Part shown: positions 1 through 6,652 of the stretch, in pieces
Position numbering within the stretch: the stretch's first letter is position 1
Layout: every line of letters begins with the position of its first letter
The notes under the pieces: model-generated
The model's input: the letters and a program-made list of their open reading frames with translations, nothing else
What the model was told of the DNA's origin: nothing
Database searches by the model: none
NCBI GenBank assembly: GCA_910586225.1
Contig: CAJUIL010000050.1
Location: 1 to 15,003 of the forward strand
Direction: 5' to 3'
Source: an uncultured Eubacterium sp.
Lineage (GTDB): Bacteria; Bacillota; Clostridia; Lachnospirales; Lachnospiraceae
DNA length: 15,003 nt
Position numbers and translations under genes: made by a program

Positions 1-60
1 ATTCTTTATGAATCTTTCAAGGTTATTTCACTGTTCAGTTATCAATGTTCTTTTTTGTTG
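1..60 (-). other. rRNA operon leader with boxA-like element
   Basis: Read on the minus strand, the stretch after the last tandem promoter contains AAAGAACATTGATAACTGAA (about 36-55), which resembles the boxA antitermination/leader sequence (consensus like TGTTCTTTGAAAACTGAAC) found upstream of 16S rRNA in Gram-positive bacteria. No coding frame is evident. The 16S gene itself is not in the window; I infer that it begins beyond the left edge. Positions 1-343 as a whole hold only this leader and three promoters; I see no gene there. Confidence 0.6.
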
Positions 61-78
61 CTTGTTAGCAGCTCAGTC

Positions 79-107
79 ATTATATCAGCTATCTTTTTGT
101 TTGTCAA
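79..107 (-). promoter_or_regulatory. Tandem promoter P3 (rRNA-type)
   Basis: On the minus strand there is a perfect TTGACA (102-107), a 17-nt spacer, and a perfect TATAAT (79-84). It is the third of three tandem strong promoters, all pointing to the left edge, as is typical of rrn operons. Confidence 0.85.
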
Positions 108-168
108 GCACTTTTTTCAACTTTTTTATTTCTTTTAAGTTGTGTTGCTGACTTGCTGCAACTGTTAT

Positions 169-197
169 AGACTACCATACTTTTCATTTTCTGTCAA
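169..197 (-). promoter_or_regulatory. Tandem promoter P2 (rRNA-type)
   Basis: Minus strand TTGACA (192-197), 17-nt spacer, and -10 TAGTCT (169-174) preceded by TGG, giving an extended -10 (TGn). It lies 90 nt upstream of P3. The -10 is weaker than in P1 and P3, but the perfect -35, spacing and tandem arrangement support it. Confidence 0.7.
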
Positions 198-295
198 TAG
201 TCTTTTTTAATTTTTTTGAAATCTTTGTATGAATCTTTCTTTCAAAGTTGTACAAAGCTTTTTCAAAATTTCCTGCCACCCTTGCGGCGAATGTT

Positions 296-324
296 ATATT
301 AGCATAGATATTTTTATGTGTCAA
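296..324 (-). promoter_or_regulatory. Tandem promoter P1 with A-tract upstream region
   Basis: Minus strand TTGACA (319-324), 17-nt spacer, TAATAT (296-301). Immediately upstream on the same strand (about 325-365) are repeated A-tracts, like an UP element that would bind the RNA polymerase alpha subunit. These A-tracts are also the last codons of tadA, so coding and promoter sequence overlap. Confidence 0.75.
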
Positions 325-343
325 CCATTTTTTTACTATTTTT

Positions 344-865
344 TTACTTTTTTTTATTTTTTTCTTCTGACTGGCTATTTGCGGCCTTTTCACCTTTCTT
401 CTTTTCCCGAAGTTCCGAAAAGAAACCACTCAGCATAGAGGCGCATTCTTCCTCCAATACCCCGATCGTAATTTCTACCTGATGGTTAAACTTTGGCATC
501 TGTAATAAATTCAATACGGATCCGGCACATCCTGCTTTCGGATTCATTGCACCAATCACAACCTTTTTCATTCTGGACTGTACAATCGCGCCAGCACACA
601 TCTGACACGGTTCCAATGTAATATACATTGTACAATCCTCCAATCTCCAATCCCCTGTTTTTTTACTGGCTTTTCGGATGGCTGTAAGCTCTGCATGAGC
701 AAGTGTATTCTTATCTGTATTTCTGCGGTTATATCCCCTGGCTATAATTTTATCATCCTGTACAATCACACATCCGATTGGCACTTCATGGATAACATAC
801 GCTTTTTTTGCCTCTCTGAGCGCCGCTTTCATAAACTTTTCCTGCGAGGTCATTGTGGCTGGCAT
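344..865 (-). CDS. tadA: tRNA-specific adenosine deaminase TadA
   Basis: Zinc-dependent deaminase that converts adenosine-34 to inosine in the tRNA-Arg(ACG) anticodon, an essential cytoplasmic step in decoding. The 173-residue protein has the cytidine/deoxycytidylate deaminase signatures: HAE at residues 57-59 (zinc ligand His57 and catalytic Glu59) and PCxxC at 86-90 (zinc ligands Cys87 and Cys90). I chose the ATG at 865 because AGGAGGG (872-878) sits 6 nt upstream; an in-frame TTG at 871 would abut the Shine-Dalgarno. The C-terminal 18-20 residues are a Lys/Glu/Ser-rich tail beyond the usual fold, written in the A-tracts upstream of the rRNA-type promoter. The function is secure; the tail is probably dispensable (inference). 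Confidence 0.95.
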   Translation of the reverse strand: MPATMTSQEKFMKAALREAKKAYVIHEVPIGCVIVQDDKIIARGYNRRNTDKNTLAHAELTAIRKASKKTGDWRLEDCTMYITLEPCQMCAGAIVQSRMKKVVIGAMNPKAGCAGSVLNLLQMPKFNHQVEITIGVLEEECASMLSGFFSELREKKKGEKAANSQSEEKNKKK

Positions 866-897
866 TTGCAACCCTCCTATTTTTCAATTTTCATAGC

Positions 898-926
898 TTG
901 ATGTATGTTTTCTATTATACTATACT
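898..926 (+). promoter_or_regulatory. Probable promoter of the GNAT acetyltransferase gene
   Basis: Plus strand TTGATG (898-903), 17-nt spacer, TATACT (921-926), about 50 nt before the chosen start codon. It overlaps the divergent tadA promoter. Confidence 0.5.
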
Positions 927-943
927 AAAACTGGATTCCGCAA
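914..943 (-). promoter_or_regulatory. Probable tadA promoter
   Basis: Minus strand TATAAT (914-919) with TTGCGG (938-943) 18 nt upstream. The -35 is weak. It overlaps the oppositely directed promoter of the acetyltransferase gene, so the two may compete. Confidence 0.5.
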
Positions 944-977
944 TTCCGATTTTATTTTACCTGCTATGGAGGCACCT

Positions 978-1523
978 ATGAAATTTTCTTATGATACTGA
1001 CCGGCTGATCCTTAAGATACTGGACAGCTCCCACGCAGAGGATATCCTGCGTTTTTATTTAGACAACCGCGAGCATTTTGAACAGTGCGAGGCATTAAGG
1101 CCCGAAAATTTTTATACAGAAGATTTCCAGCGTCGTGTTTTAAACCAGGAACTTCGGCTGTGCATTAAGCAGAAAGGCATCCGATTCTGGATATACGAAA
1201 AAACAGACCCTAACCATGTCATCGGTACGGTCTGTTTTCGTAACATTATCCGCCATGTCTATCAAAGCTGTGAGATAGGCTATAAATTTGAAGCGCATTC
1301 CTGGCATCATGGTTATGCGACTGAAGCACTGTTTAAATGCGTTGAGATTGCTTTTGATGACTTGAATTTACATCGGATCACTGCTTATATTATGCCGGAG
1401 AATACTGCTTCTATCCGCCTGGCAAAACGTGTCGGCTTTGAATATGAAGGAATCGCACGTAAATGCGCTTTAATCTGCGGCGTCTGGGAGGACCATCATA
1501 TATACAGCCTCCTGCATCCTTAG
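978..1523 (+). CDS. GNAT family N-acetyltransferase (RimJ/RimL-like)
   Basis: Predicted acetyl-CoA-dependent N-acetyltransferase, 181 residues from the ATG at 978. That ATG is preferred because GGAGG (968-972) lies 5 nt upstream, while the in-frame ATG at 966 overlaps this Shine-Dalgarno. The early TDRLILK segment, the acetyl-CoA pyrophosphate-loop region HGYATEA (111-117), the ENTAS segment (about 141-145, with the Asn typical of RimJ/RimL relatives) and the GFEYEGIAR strand (153-161) match the ribosomal-protein-serine/alanine acetyltransferase branch. The substrate cannot be read from sequence; it may be a protein N-terminus or a small molecule. It is divergent from tadA and convergent with the next gene, whose stop codon is only 5 nt away, with no terminator between. 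Confidence 0.85.
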   Translation: MKFSYDTDRLILKILDSSHAEDILRFYLDNREHFEQCEALRPENFYTEDFQRRVLNQELRLCIKQKGIRFWIYEKTDPNHVIGTVCFRNIIRHVYQSCEIGYKFEAHSWHHGYATEALFKCVEIAFDDLNLHRITAYIMPENTASIRLAKRVGFEYEGIARKCALICGVWEDHHIYSLLHP

Positions 1524-1528
1524 ACTAT

Positions 1529-3088
1529 TTATATCTCCAAAATACGATACCAATATCCTGACTGTTCTCCGTGCTCCGTTTTCTGCTTCTGGGGAAGAAA
1601 GTCAGGAAATCCAAAAATAGACGCCATCACATGCTCCTGCTTCTGATATATCCCCGGTATTCCGATAAACCAGCTCTGATCAAGCCTGCCAAACACCAAA
1701 TACCGATAATTAAAGAAGCCGTGCAGCAAAAAGCTATTGTTTACCATACTCCAGTATTTATCCGGCAGCAAGCGAACGTCTTTTATTTCGATCCGAACAC
1801 AAAGCACCCTGTTTTTATCTGCGAATTGATTCATTACCGGATAAGCTCTCAGCATATATCGCCATGTTTGCTCCCATTGGTTCTGCATTTGCGGCTGCAG
1901 CTCTGCTGTATGGATATCCTTTTGCTCCGCTTCCGCCAGCTTTTGATTCTCCATATGCTCTGCTGCGCTGATCAATCTCTTTTCTGCCTGTTTTTCAGCT
2001 GCACCTGCTGTCCGACTTACCGTCTGTTCGATTTCTATATTTGTGGCTGTTTTATCTGTCTGTCCTCCCGAAACATTTGCGTATTCTTTCCCAAGCTTTT
2101 CTATCGGCACATTTTTTGCTCCTTTACTTGTATACGCAGCTTCCTTGCCTGTCTGTCCGGTTGGCATATTTGACAATTCCTTACCCGCATTTGATACTTT
2201 TTTGCTCGTTTGCCCAGAAAGTGCATTTGCTGTCCCTTTGCCTGACTGCTCATTTAATGCATTTTCGGTTCTCTTGCCTATCTGTCCACTCGGCGCGTTT
2301 ACGGTCCTTTTATCTGGCATCAGTCTCATCGTTCGTTTTTCAGACTGATTGTGCGGCGAATTGGTAGCTCTCTTGCGCGTCTGCCCCTGCATGAGATTTG
2401 TCATTTTCTTTCCAATATGCTCGGACACCGGATTTGCCGTTCTTTTCCTGGCTTGCTCGGCTGCCTGACTTACCGCCCGATGCTCGGCTTGTGCCAAAAC
2501 TGGCGTCATATTCTGCCGTTTGACCTGTGCGGATGGTGCTGAGGCTTTTTCTGTTCCTACACTTTCTGTTCCACTCTGCTTTGCCGGAGTATCTGCCGGC
2601 TTTCTTTCCAGCCGGGTATCCGACGCAGGCACCGCTTTTTCCACGGGCGCCGCCTCCGTTTCCTGCTTCTGCGTCGCTTCGTCTGCCTGCCCCTTACCAT
2701 CCTTCGCTTCCCATACTACAAAATGTGTTGTATCCACTGGCTGTTCATCCCATTGGCTTAGAAACGCTGCACGTTCATCGATCATGATCAAAATACCATG
2801 CATCTGCATAATGCGCCACGGTGTCTGTCCAATATTTTCTTCAGCCTGTTCATATCGAAAGTCGGCCTGATTATTTCGAAAGGTTATATTTCCGATTGAG
2901 ATTCCCTGTATATTTTCCTGCCTTCTGATAAATAAATATACCGTACCCGTTTTGCCGGAATATCCGTTCTCTTTCAAATGAATATCCACACGGTTACGTC
3001 CTGTACGAAGTTCCATACGGGCAAAACCAGCATTATGAATTTTCTGATTGTTATAAATAGAATATAGATAACTTACAAAACGTTTCAT
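1529..3088 (-). CDS. Two-domain protein of unknown function with a repeat-rich linker (DUF6128-like, tentative)
   Basis: A 519-residue protein in three parts. The N-terminal region (1-127, starting MKRFVSYLYSIY) looks like a beta-rich fold. A long polar linker (about 130-400) contains about ten degenerate 12-residue units with the pattern xNxxxxQxxKRx (217-360). The compact C-terminal region (405-519) is aromatic-rich, with HGFFNYRYLVFGR, WFIGIPGIY and GYWYR segments. I see no signal peptide, membrane segment or catalytic motif. From memory the C-terminal region resembles DUF6128 proteins of Lachnospiraceae; this is a recollection, not a search result. The ATG at 3088 has only a weak ribosome site (GGAG about 13 nt upstream). 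Open frames on the opposite strand here are by-products of the low-complexity repeats. Function unknown. Confidence 0.75.
   Translation of the reverse strand: MKRFVSYLYSIYNNQKIHNAGFARMELRTGRNRVDIHLKENGYSGKTGTVYLFIRRQENIQGISIGNITFRNNQADFRYEQAEENIGQTPWRIMQMHGILIMIDERAAFLSQWDEQPVDTTHFVVWEAKDGKGQADEATQKQETEAAPVEKAVPASDTRLERKPADTPAKQSGTESVGTEKASAPSAQVKRQNMTPVLAQAEHRAVSQAAEQARKRTANPVSEHIGKKMTNLMQGQTRKRATNSPHNQSEKRTMRLMPDKRTVNAPSGQIGKRTENALNEQSGKGTANALSGQTSKKVSNAGKELSNMPTGQTGKEAAYTSKGAKNVPIEKLGKEYANVSGGQTDKTATNIEIEQTVSRTAGAAEKQAEKRLISAAEHMENQKLAEAEQKDIHTAELQPQMQNQWEQTWRYMLRAYPVMNQFADKNRVLCVRIEIKDVRLLPDKYWSMVNNSFLLHGFFNYRYLVFGRLDQSWFIGIPGIYQKQEHVMASIFGFPDFLPQKQKTEHGEQSGYWYRILEI
2009..2440 (-). repeat. 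Degenerate 36-nt tandem repeats encoding 12-residue units
   Basis: Within the linker of the preceding protein, units such as VNAPSGQIGKRT, ENALNEQSGKGT and ANALSGQTSKKV recur at a 12-residue (36-nt) period, with a few shorter or longer units. Conserved positions are Asn-2, Gln-7, Lys-10 and a basic residue at 11. The pattern suggests expansion by slippage or unequal recombination followed by divergence. Confidence 0.75.
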
Positions 3089-3193
3089 ACGCCTGACTGT
3101 ACTCCAAGCCTGTCATTATTACAATGTATGCGGCAATCTGAAATTCATACCATGATCTGCTAAATCTTCCATATATTTTTTCCCTGATCCTTA

Positions 3194-3221
3194 TTGACAT
3201 TTTCGCAAAGGTAATTATAAT
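3194..3221 (+). promoter_or_regulatory. perR promoter
   Basis: Perfect TTGACA (3194-3199), 16-nt spacer and perfect TATAAT (3216-3221), about 36 nt before the chosen perR start. The -10 lies inside the PerR box, so bound repressor would block polymerase. Confidence 0.8.
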
Positions 3222-3229
3222 AATGATAA
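3215..3229 (+). promoter_or_regulatory. PerR box (autoregulatory operator)
   Basis: TTATAATAATGATAA matches the Bacillus PerR box TTATAATnATTATAA at 13 of 14 defined positions and overlaps the -10 element. A second, partly overlapping Fur-like inverted repeat (TGATAACGATTACTA, 3224-3238) follows. Negative autoregulation by PerR is the simplest reading. Confidence 0.75.
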
Positions 3230-3257
3230 CGATTACTATTTTGAAAGGATTATGGAA

Positions 3258-3656
3258 ATGAAGTACAGCAGACAGAGAGAAAGCATTCTCCAATACCTTC
3301 GCTCTACGAAATGTCATCCAACTGCAGAAACAGTTTACCAGAACATTCTGGCAGAAAATCCAAGCATCAGCCTTGGTACCGTTTACCGTAATCTGACATT
3401 GCTGACAGATCTGGGCGAAATAAAGAAAATTACCGCTTTTGATGGGCCCGACCGCTTTGATGGAAACGTAGACCCACACTATCACTTTATATGCCGGGAG
3501 TGCGGAACCGTTCTGGATCTCGAAATGGATTCCCTCTCACACATTGATCTGCTTGCCGCGCATAATTTTAATGGAATTATTGAAGGACATATGACACATT
3601 TTTTCGGAATGTGCCCGGATTGTGCAAAACAAATATTTCCATCACAAAATCAGTAA
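3258..3656 (+). CDS. perR: Peroxide-responsive Fur-family repressor PerR
   Basis: Cytoplasmic metal-dependent repressor that senses hydrogen peroxide by iron-catalysed oxidation of histidine ligands. The 132-residue protein has an N-terminal winged helix (TVYRNLTLL, about 41-49) and a C-terminal dimer domain. The regulatory metal ligands line up with B. subtilis PerR: His20 (His37), Asp68 (Asp85), His74 and His76 (His91, His93), and Asp87 (Asp104). Asp at the last position is the PerR feature, in contrast to Glu in Fur. The structural zinc site is Cys79-x2-Cys82 plus Cys119-x2-Cys122. I start at the ATG at 3258 because AAAGGA (3244-3249) is 8 nt away; the ATG at 3252 is only 2 nt from it. A PerR box covers its promoter, and a rubrerythrin gene follows directly. 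Confidence 0.93.
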   Translation: MKYSRQRESILQYLRSTKCHPTAETVYQNILAENPSISLGTVYRNLTLLTDLGEIKKITAFDGPDRFDGNVDPHYHFICRECGTVLDLEMDSLSHIDLLAAHNFNGIIEGHMTHFFGMCPDCAKQIFPSQNQ

Positions 3657-3673
3657 TTATTTCTATTTTTATA

Positions 3674-3702
3674 TTGACACTTAAGATAATATATGATATA
3701 AA
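3674..3702 (+). promoter_or_regulatory. Rubrerythrin promoter
   Basis: Perfect TTGACA (3674-3679), 17-nt spacer, TATAAA (3697-3702). The spacer is AT-rich and contains GATAAT and GATATAA fragments, but the best alignment to a PerR box (3687-3701) matches only 9 of 14 positions, so PerR control is plausible but not shown. AGGAG (3747-3751) lies 8 nt before the ATG. Confidence 0.8.
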
Positions 3703-3759
3703 ATTAACAACAAAAAAAACTACTCAAATTATTCAGAAGGAAGAAAAGGAGAATTAAAA

Positions 3760-4302
3760 ATGGCTAAATTTGTATGTCAGGTATGTGGTTATGTTCATGA
3801 AGGAGATTCTGCACCAGCACAATGTCCTCAGTGTAAAGCACCAGCAGAGAAGTTCACAAAGCAGGAAGGCGAGACAACCTGGGCTGCTGAACACGTAGTA
3901 GGTGTTGCAAAGGGCGTTTCTGAAGATATTCTCAATGACTTAAGAGCAAACTTCAATGGTGAATGTACAGAAGTTGGTATGTATCTTGCTATGGCTAGAG
4001 TTGCTCACAGAGAAGGTTATCCGGAAATCGGCTTGTACTGGGAAAAAGCTGCTTACGAAGAAGCAGAGCACGCTGCAAAATTTGCTGAATTACTTGGTGA
4101 AGTTGTTACAGACAGCACAAAGAAGAATCTTGAAATGCGTGTAGAAGCAGAAAACGGCGCAACAGCTGGTAAATTTGACCTTGCTAAGCGTGCAAAGGCT
4201 GCAAACCTGGATGCGATCCATGATACTGTTCATGAAATGGCTAGAGATGAGGCTAGACACGGAAAAGCGTTTGCAGGTCTGTTAAAGAGATACTTTGGCT
4301 AA
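3760..4302 (+). CDS. rbr: Reverse rubrerythrin (N-terminal rubredoxin domain)
   Basis: Cytoplasmic non-heme iron peroxidase that reduces hydrogen peroxide to water with electrons from NAD(P)H-rubredoxin oxidoreductases. The 180-residue protein starts with a short rubredoxin-like FeS4 domain (Cys6-x2-Cys9 and Cys22-x2-Cys25) and continues with a four-helix ferritin-like di-iron domain. The candidate iron ligands are Glu68, Glu101-x2-His104, Glu131 and Glu164-x2-His167. Classical rubrerythrins have the opposite domain order. Reverse rubrerythrins are known as PerR-regulated, O2/peroxide-induced proteins in Clostridium acetobutylicum, which fits the upstream perR. The gene has its own strong promoter and ribosome site and a strong terminator. 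It is probably highly expressed: the codon use looks more optimised than in its neighbours (impression, not calculated). Confidence 0.95.
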   Translation: MAKFVCQVCGYVHEGDSAPAQCPQCKAPAEKFTKQEGETTWAAEHVVGVAKGVSEDILNDLRANFNGECTEVGMYLAMARVAHREGYPEIGLYWEKAAYEEAEHAAKFAELLGEVVTDSTKKNLEMRVEAENGATAGKFDLAKRAKAANLDAIHDTVHEMARDEARHGKAFAGLLKRYFG

Positions 4303-4330
4303 TCTTAAAACCGTATATATAAGGCTTTCG

Positions 4331-4365
4331 AGAGGATGGACAAGCTGTTGTCTGTCCTCTTTTTC
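4331..4365 (+). terminator. Rho-independent terminator of the rubrerythrin gene
   Basis: A 12-bp stem (4332-4343 with 4348-4359; two G-U pairs), loop GCTG, then a T-run (4360-4364). It begins about 30 nt after the stop codon. Confidence 0.9.
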
Positions 4366-4480
4366 ATTGGAAAATAAGCGTACTTTTTTCTGCCACTATT
4401 TTACGTTCGAAAGCCTGTATTCGCAAGCTTTTTTTTAACTTACAATGTACAAAGCGCGGTATTATTTGGCTCTTACGCAT
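4364..4480 (-). CDS. Possible 38-residue basic small protein
   Basis: A short frame starting MRKSQIIPRF and ending LIFQ. GAGGAG (4487-4492) sits 6 nt upstream of its ATG, a better ribosome site than several of the certain genes here have. It begins 74 nt after the stop of the galactose-binding-like lipoprotein gene and could be the last gene of that operon. It is Lys/Arg-rich, has no clear membrane segment or signal, and its 3' end overlaps the rubrerythrin terminator antisense. I do not recognise it. Without homologues it may be a chance frame. Confidence 0.3.
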   Translation of the reverse strand: MRKSQIIPRFVHCKLKKSLRIQAFERKIVAEKSTLIFQ

Positions 4481-4554
4481 AAAATACTCCTCAAAATAAC
4501 AGCGAAATTATCTAGCAAACTCAGTACAACAGTATATACAGGAGATTGCAAGGA

Positions 4555-5658
4555 TTAATGATACGAATCATCCTTGTAAAACATACCTACATTATTATCC
4601 GTAACCTTAAAATAAGACAAGTAAATATATTTACCATTTTCAAGCTCTAGGTCTCCCAGTCCCTTTTTCGTTACAAGCTTCGCCGTTAGCTTCGCCATTG
4701 CTGCCGCCTGGCCTTCTTTATCGTTATACACCGTCGCGGCAAGCTGCTGGTCGGCGACTGCCTTTAGTCCTACATCCGTACCGTCTATTCCGAAAAAGAC
4801 CGGAACCGCGGATTCCGTAACGTTCAGCTTTTTATAAGCGTCGATCGCACCAAGCGCCATATCGTCATTATTTGCCAGAACAAGCTCAATCTGGTTCTGA
4901 TGCTGGCTGATCATCTGCAGCATACGATTTTGTGCCTGCGCACGGCTCCAGTTTGCAATTCCGCAGCTTAGCCTTTCGAGCGCGATCCCATTGTCCTTTA
5001 GCGTATTGACCGCGTATTCTGTTCGTATGATCGCGTCCTGATGGCCTGCTTCTCCTTCCAGCACGACATATTGAATCTTTCCATCCTTATTACGATCAAT
5101 GCTGCTATCGCTGCGTATAGCGTCCGCAGCCAGCTCACCTTGCATGACTCCTGACTGCTCTGCGTCCGCCCCAACATAATACAGCTGATCCCACTGCATC
5201 ATATCCTCCGCCACTGGCTCACGGTTGAAAAAAATGATCGGCACTTGGCGCTCTCTCGCAAGATCGATGATCTCCGACGGGTCCGCGCGGTCGGCCAGAT
5301 TGACGCACAGCACCTTGCAGCCAGCGTCCAGCAGTTCTTTTACCTGATCGTCCTGCGTTCGTTGGGATCCTGCCGCATCCCGGATCGTTAACGTGATCTC
5401 CGGGGAATCCAGCGCATCCAACTGCTCGCTCAGACAATCAATCAGCTGATTGAGAAACGTATCGCTTTTATTATAATACGCCACGCCGACCAGTGCTTTG
5501 TCCGGCAGCGCGGGCTGCTTCTTTCCACAGGCACATACAAATAAAGCCGCCGCAACAGCTAATCCAACCGCCGCACGAACGCTTCTGCCCAAAAGCAGCC
5601 TGCAGCATTTGTGTGCTCCTGTTATTTTTCTCCTGCAAATTATATTCCTTCCATTCAT
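4555..5658 (-). CDS. Galactose/glucose-binding lipoprotein (MglB family, canonical domain order)
   Basis: Predicted extracellular lipoprotein that binds D-galactose/D-glucose, 367 residues from the ATG at 5658. A basic n-region and hydrophobic stretch end in the lipobox VCAC (lipidated Cys44). The order follows E. coli MglB: SDTF (Asp66 = Asp14), VNLAD (Asn120 = Asn91), FFNREP (143-148), an EF-hand-like calcium loop DRNKDGKIQ (188-196), GHQDAIIRT (His206, Asp208, Arg212 = His152, Asp154, Arg158), NWSRAQA (Trp237 = Trp183), NND (Asn264, = Asn211), GID (Asp292 = Asp236) and YND (Asn312 = Asn256). An in-frame ATG at 5679 lacks a ribosome site; 5658 has only a weak GAGAG. It is the last clear gene of the sensor operon and has no ABC genes of its own, so it may feed the sensor or serve the mgl importer as a second receptor (inference). 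Confidence 0.88.
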   Translation of the reverse strand: MNGRNIICRRKITGAHKCCRLLLGRSVRAAVGLAVAAALFVCACGKKQPALPDKALVGVAYYNKSDTFLNQLIDCLSEQLDALDSPEITLTIRDAAGSQRTQDDQVKELLDAGCKVLCVNLADRADPSEIIDLARERQVPIIFFNREPVAEDMMQWDQLYYVGADAEQSGVMQGELAADAIRSDSSIDRNKDGKIQYVVLEGEAGHQDAIIRTEYAVNTLKDNGIALERLSCGIANWSRAQAQNRMLQMISQHQNQIELVLANNDDMALGAIDAYKKLNVTESAVPVFFGIDGTDVGLKAVADQQLAATVYNDKEGQAAAMAKLTAKLVTKKGLGDLELENGKYIYLSYFKVTDNNVGMFYKDDSYH

Positions 5659-5701
5659 TTTAGCTTCTCTCTCGTGCATTTTATGTACTGCTGACTTGCC
5701 G

Positions 5702-6652
5702 TCACTGGCTCATTGTAAATAAAATTTCCTGATTTTCCTTGGTAAATAGCTCTTCTCTTCGGAGCACCGTATATGGAACGGTCCGGCTGTTCCTTTTTCT
5801 GAAAGGATGCTTTATGCTCTCGGCTATCTGTACCAGACTCCAATAGCCTTCGCTGAATGTATCCGGTACGATCAGGCACTCTACCGTGCCTGTATCCAAG
5901 CCATACGCCGCTTCTGTAGAATTTCCGATCCCATATACCAGCGCACCGTGCAAGTCGTTTGCTGCCGCGCATTCTCCTGCTGCGATCAAGCTGCTGTCGT
6001 CCAATGCAAGTACCAGGTCCACCCTCGGCTCGTTTTTCAAAGCGCCGGAAATGATCCATTCAATCGAAGCGCCTGTGTTCTCCAGCCCCTCTTCCACTCC
6101 TGCAAGCCGGCTGTCCATCGCCTGTATCCCATGTGCTTTCCTGACAATACCCACTGTCTTGCCGGATAAATCTCCACGATAATCGCTTAACACTTCTTTT
6201 GCAAGTGCCCTGCCCATTGCCGCATGGTCTGGCTGTACGCATGGAAGAGCCTCCGTGCCCGGATCTATTGTCAGATCGCTACCCACTAGCATCATGGAAG
6301 ATTTCTTTTCCAGCTTGGTTAACTCCTGCCCTAGGCTGTCTCCCGCAACCGGCTGTACGATAACCGCATCTGCTCCATTATCAAGCTCCTGCTGGATTGC
6401 CTCCATTTCCTCTTCCTGCGTCATAGTATCTCCGGTACTGACAATAAACAGTTCGACCCCCTCGTCCTGTGCCGCCATTTTTAAACCATACCGAAAGGCA
6501 GCCCAGTGATTCCCATCCGAATTTTCCATGATTACCGCTACCTTTTTTTGATCTTCCCCGTTTTTCTGCCGAAGCATAACCGCCGCCAGCAGCAAGACCG
6601 TGACCGCAAGCCCTGCTTCGACAATATGGATCCATTTTCCGTTTTCTCTCAT
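5702..6652 (-). CDS. Membrane-anchored periplasmic-binding-like sugar sensor
   Basis: A 316-residue protein with one N-terminal membrane helix (about 9-27), no lipobox, and an extracytoplasmic type I periplasmic-binding-protein fold: VAVIMENSDGNHW (38-50), a DNGADAVIVQP segment (91-101), VLALDDSSLIAAGE (214-227) and YGIGNSTEAAYGL (240-252). It is close in style to the XylFII-type anchored binding proteins that present ligand to a LytS/YesM kinase rather than to a transporter. Its ATG overlaps the kinase stop codon (ATGA), with AAGGA directly abutting it, so it is probably translationally coupled to the kinase. The key MglB motifs (EF-hand loop, GHxD, FFN) are absent, so it may sense a different or modified sugar signal. 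The ligand is not predictable from sequence. Confidence 0.82.
   Translation of the reverse strand: MRENGKWIHIVEAGLAVTVLLLAAVMLRQKNGEDQKKVAVIMENSDGNHWAAFRYGLKMAAQDEGVELFIVSTGDTMTQEEEMEAIQQELDNGADAVIVQPVAGDSLGQELTKLEKKSSMMLVGSDLTIDPGTEALPCVQPDHAAMGRALAKEVLSDYRGDLSGKTVGIVRKAHGIQAMDSRLAGVEEGLENTGASIEWIISGALKNEPRVDLVLALDDSSLIAAGECAAANDLHGALVYGIGNSTEAAYGLDTGTVECLIVPDTFSEGYWSLVQIAESIKHPFRKRNSRTVPYTVLRREELFTKENQEILFTMSQ

Noticed and set aside
1..343. SRP RNA (ffs) or a tRNA gene downstream of tadA, as in many Firmicutes
   Set aside because: I found no SRP helix-8 motif or tRNA-like cloverleaf; the region is explained by tandem promoters and a leader.
184..429. Minus-strand 81-codon Lys-rich frame downstream of and overlapping tadA
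   Set aside because: It overlaps the 3' end of tadA in another frame, has no ribosome site, and its Lys content comes from the promoter A-tracts; promoters P1 and P2 lie inside it.
1571..2367. Plus-strand frames of 100-200 codons opposite the repeat-linker protein
   Set aside because: They are antisense to a long frame with coherent end domains, have no ribosome sites, and arise from the stop-poor repeat codons.
5540..5610. Out-of-frame ATG with AGGAG inside the second galactose-binding lipoprotein gene
   Set aside because: The frame it opens lacks the MglB motifs and would not encode the conserved protein; the AGGAG is part of Arg/Gly codons in the n-region.
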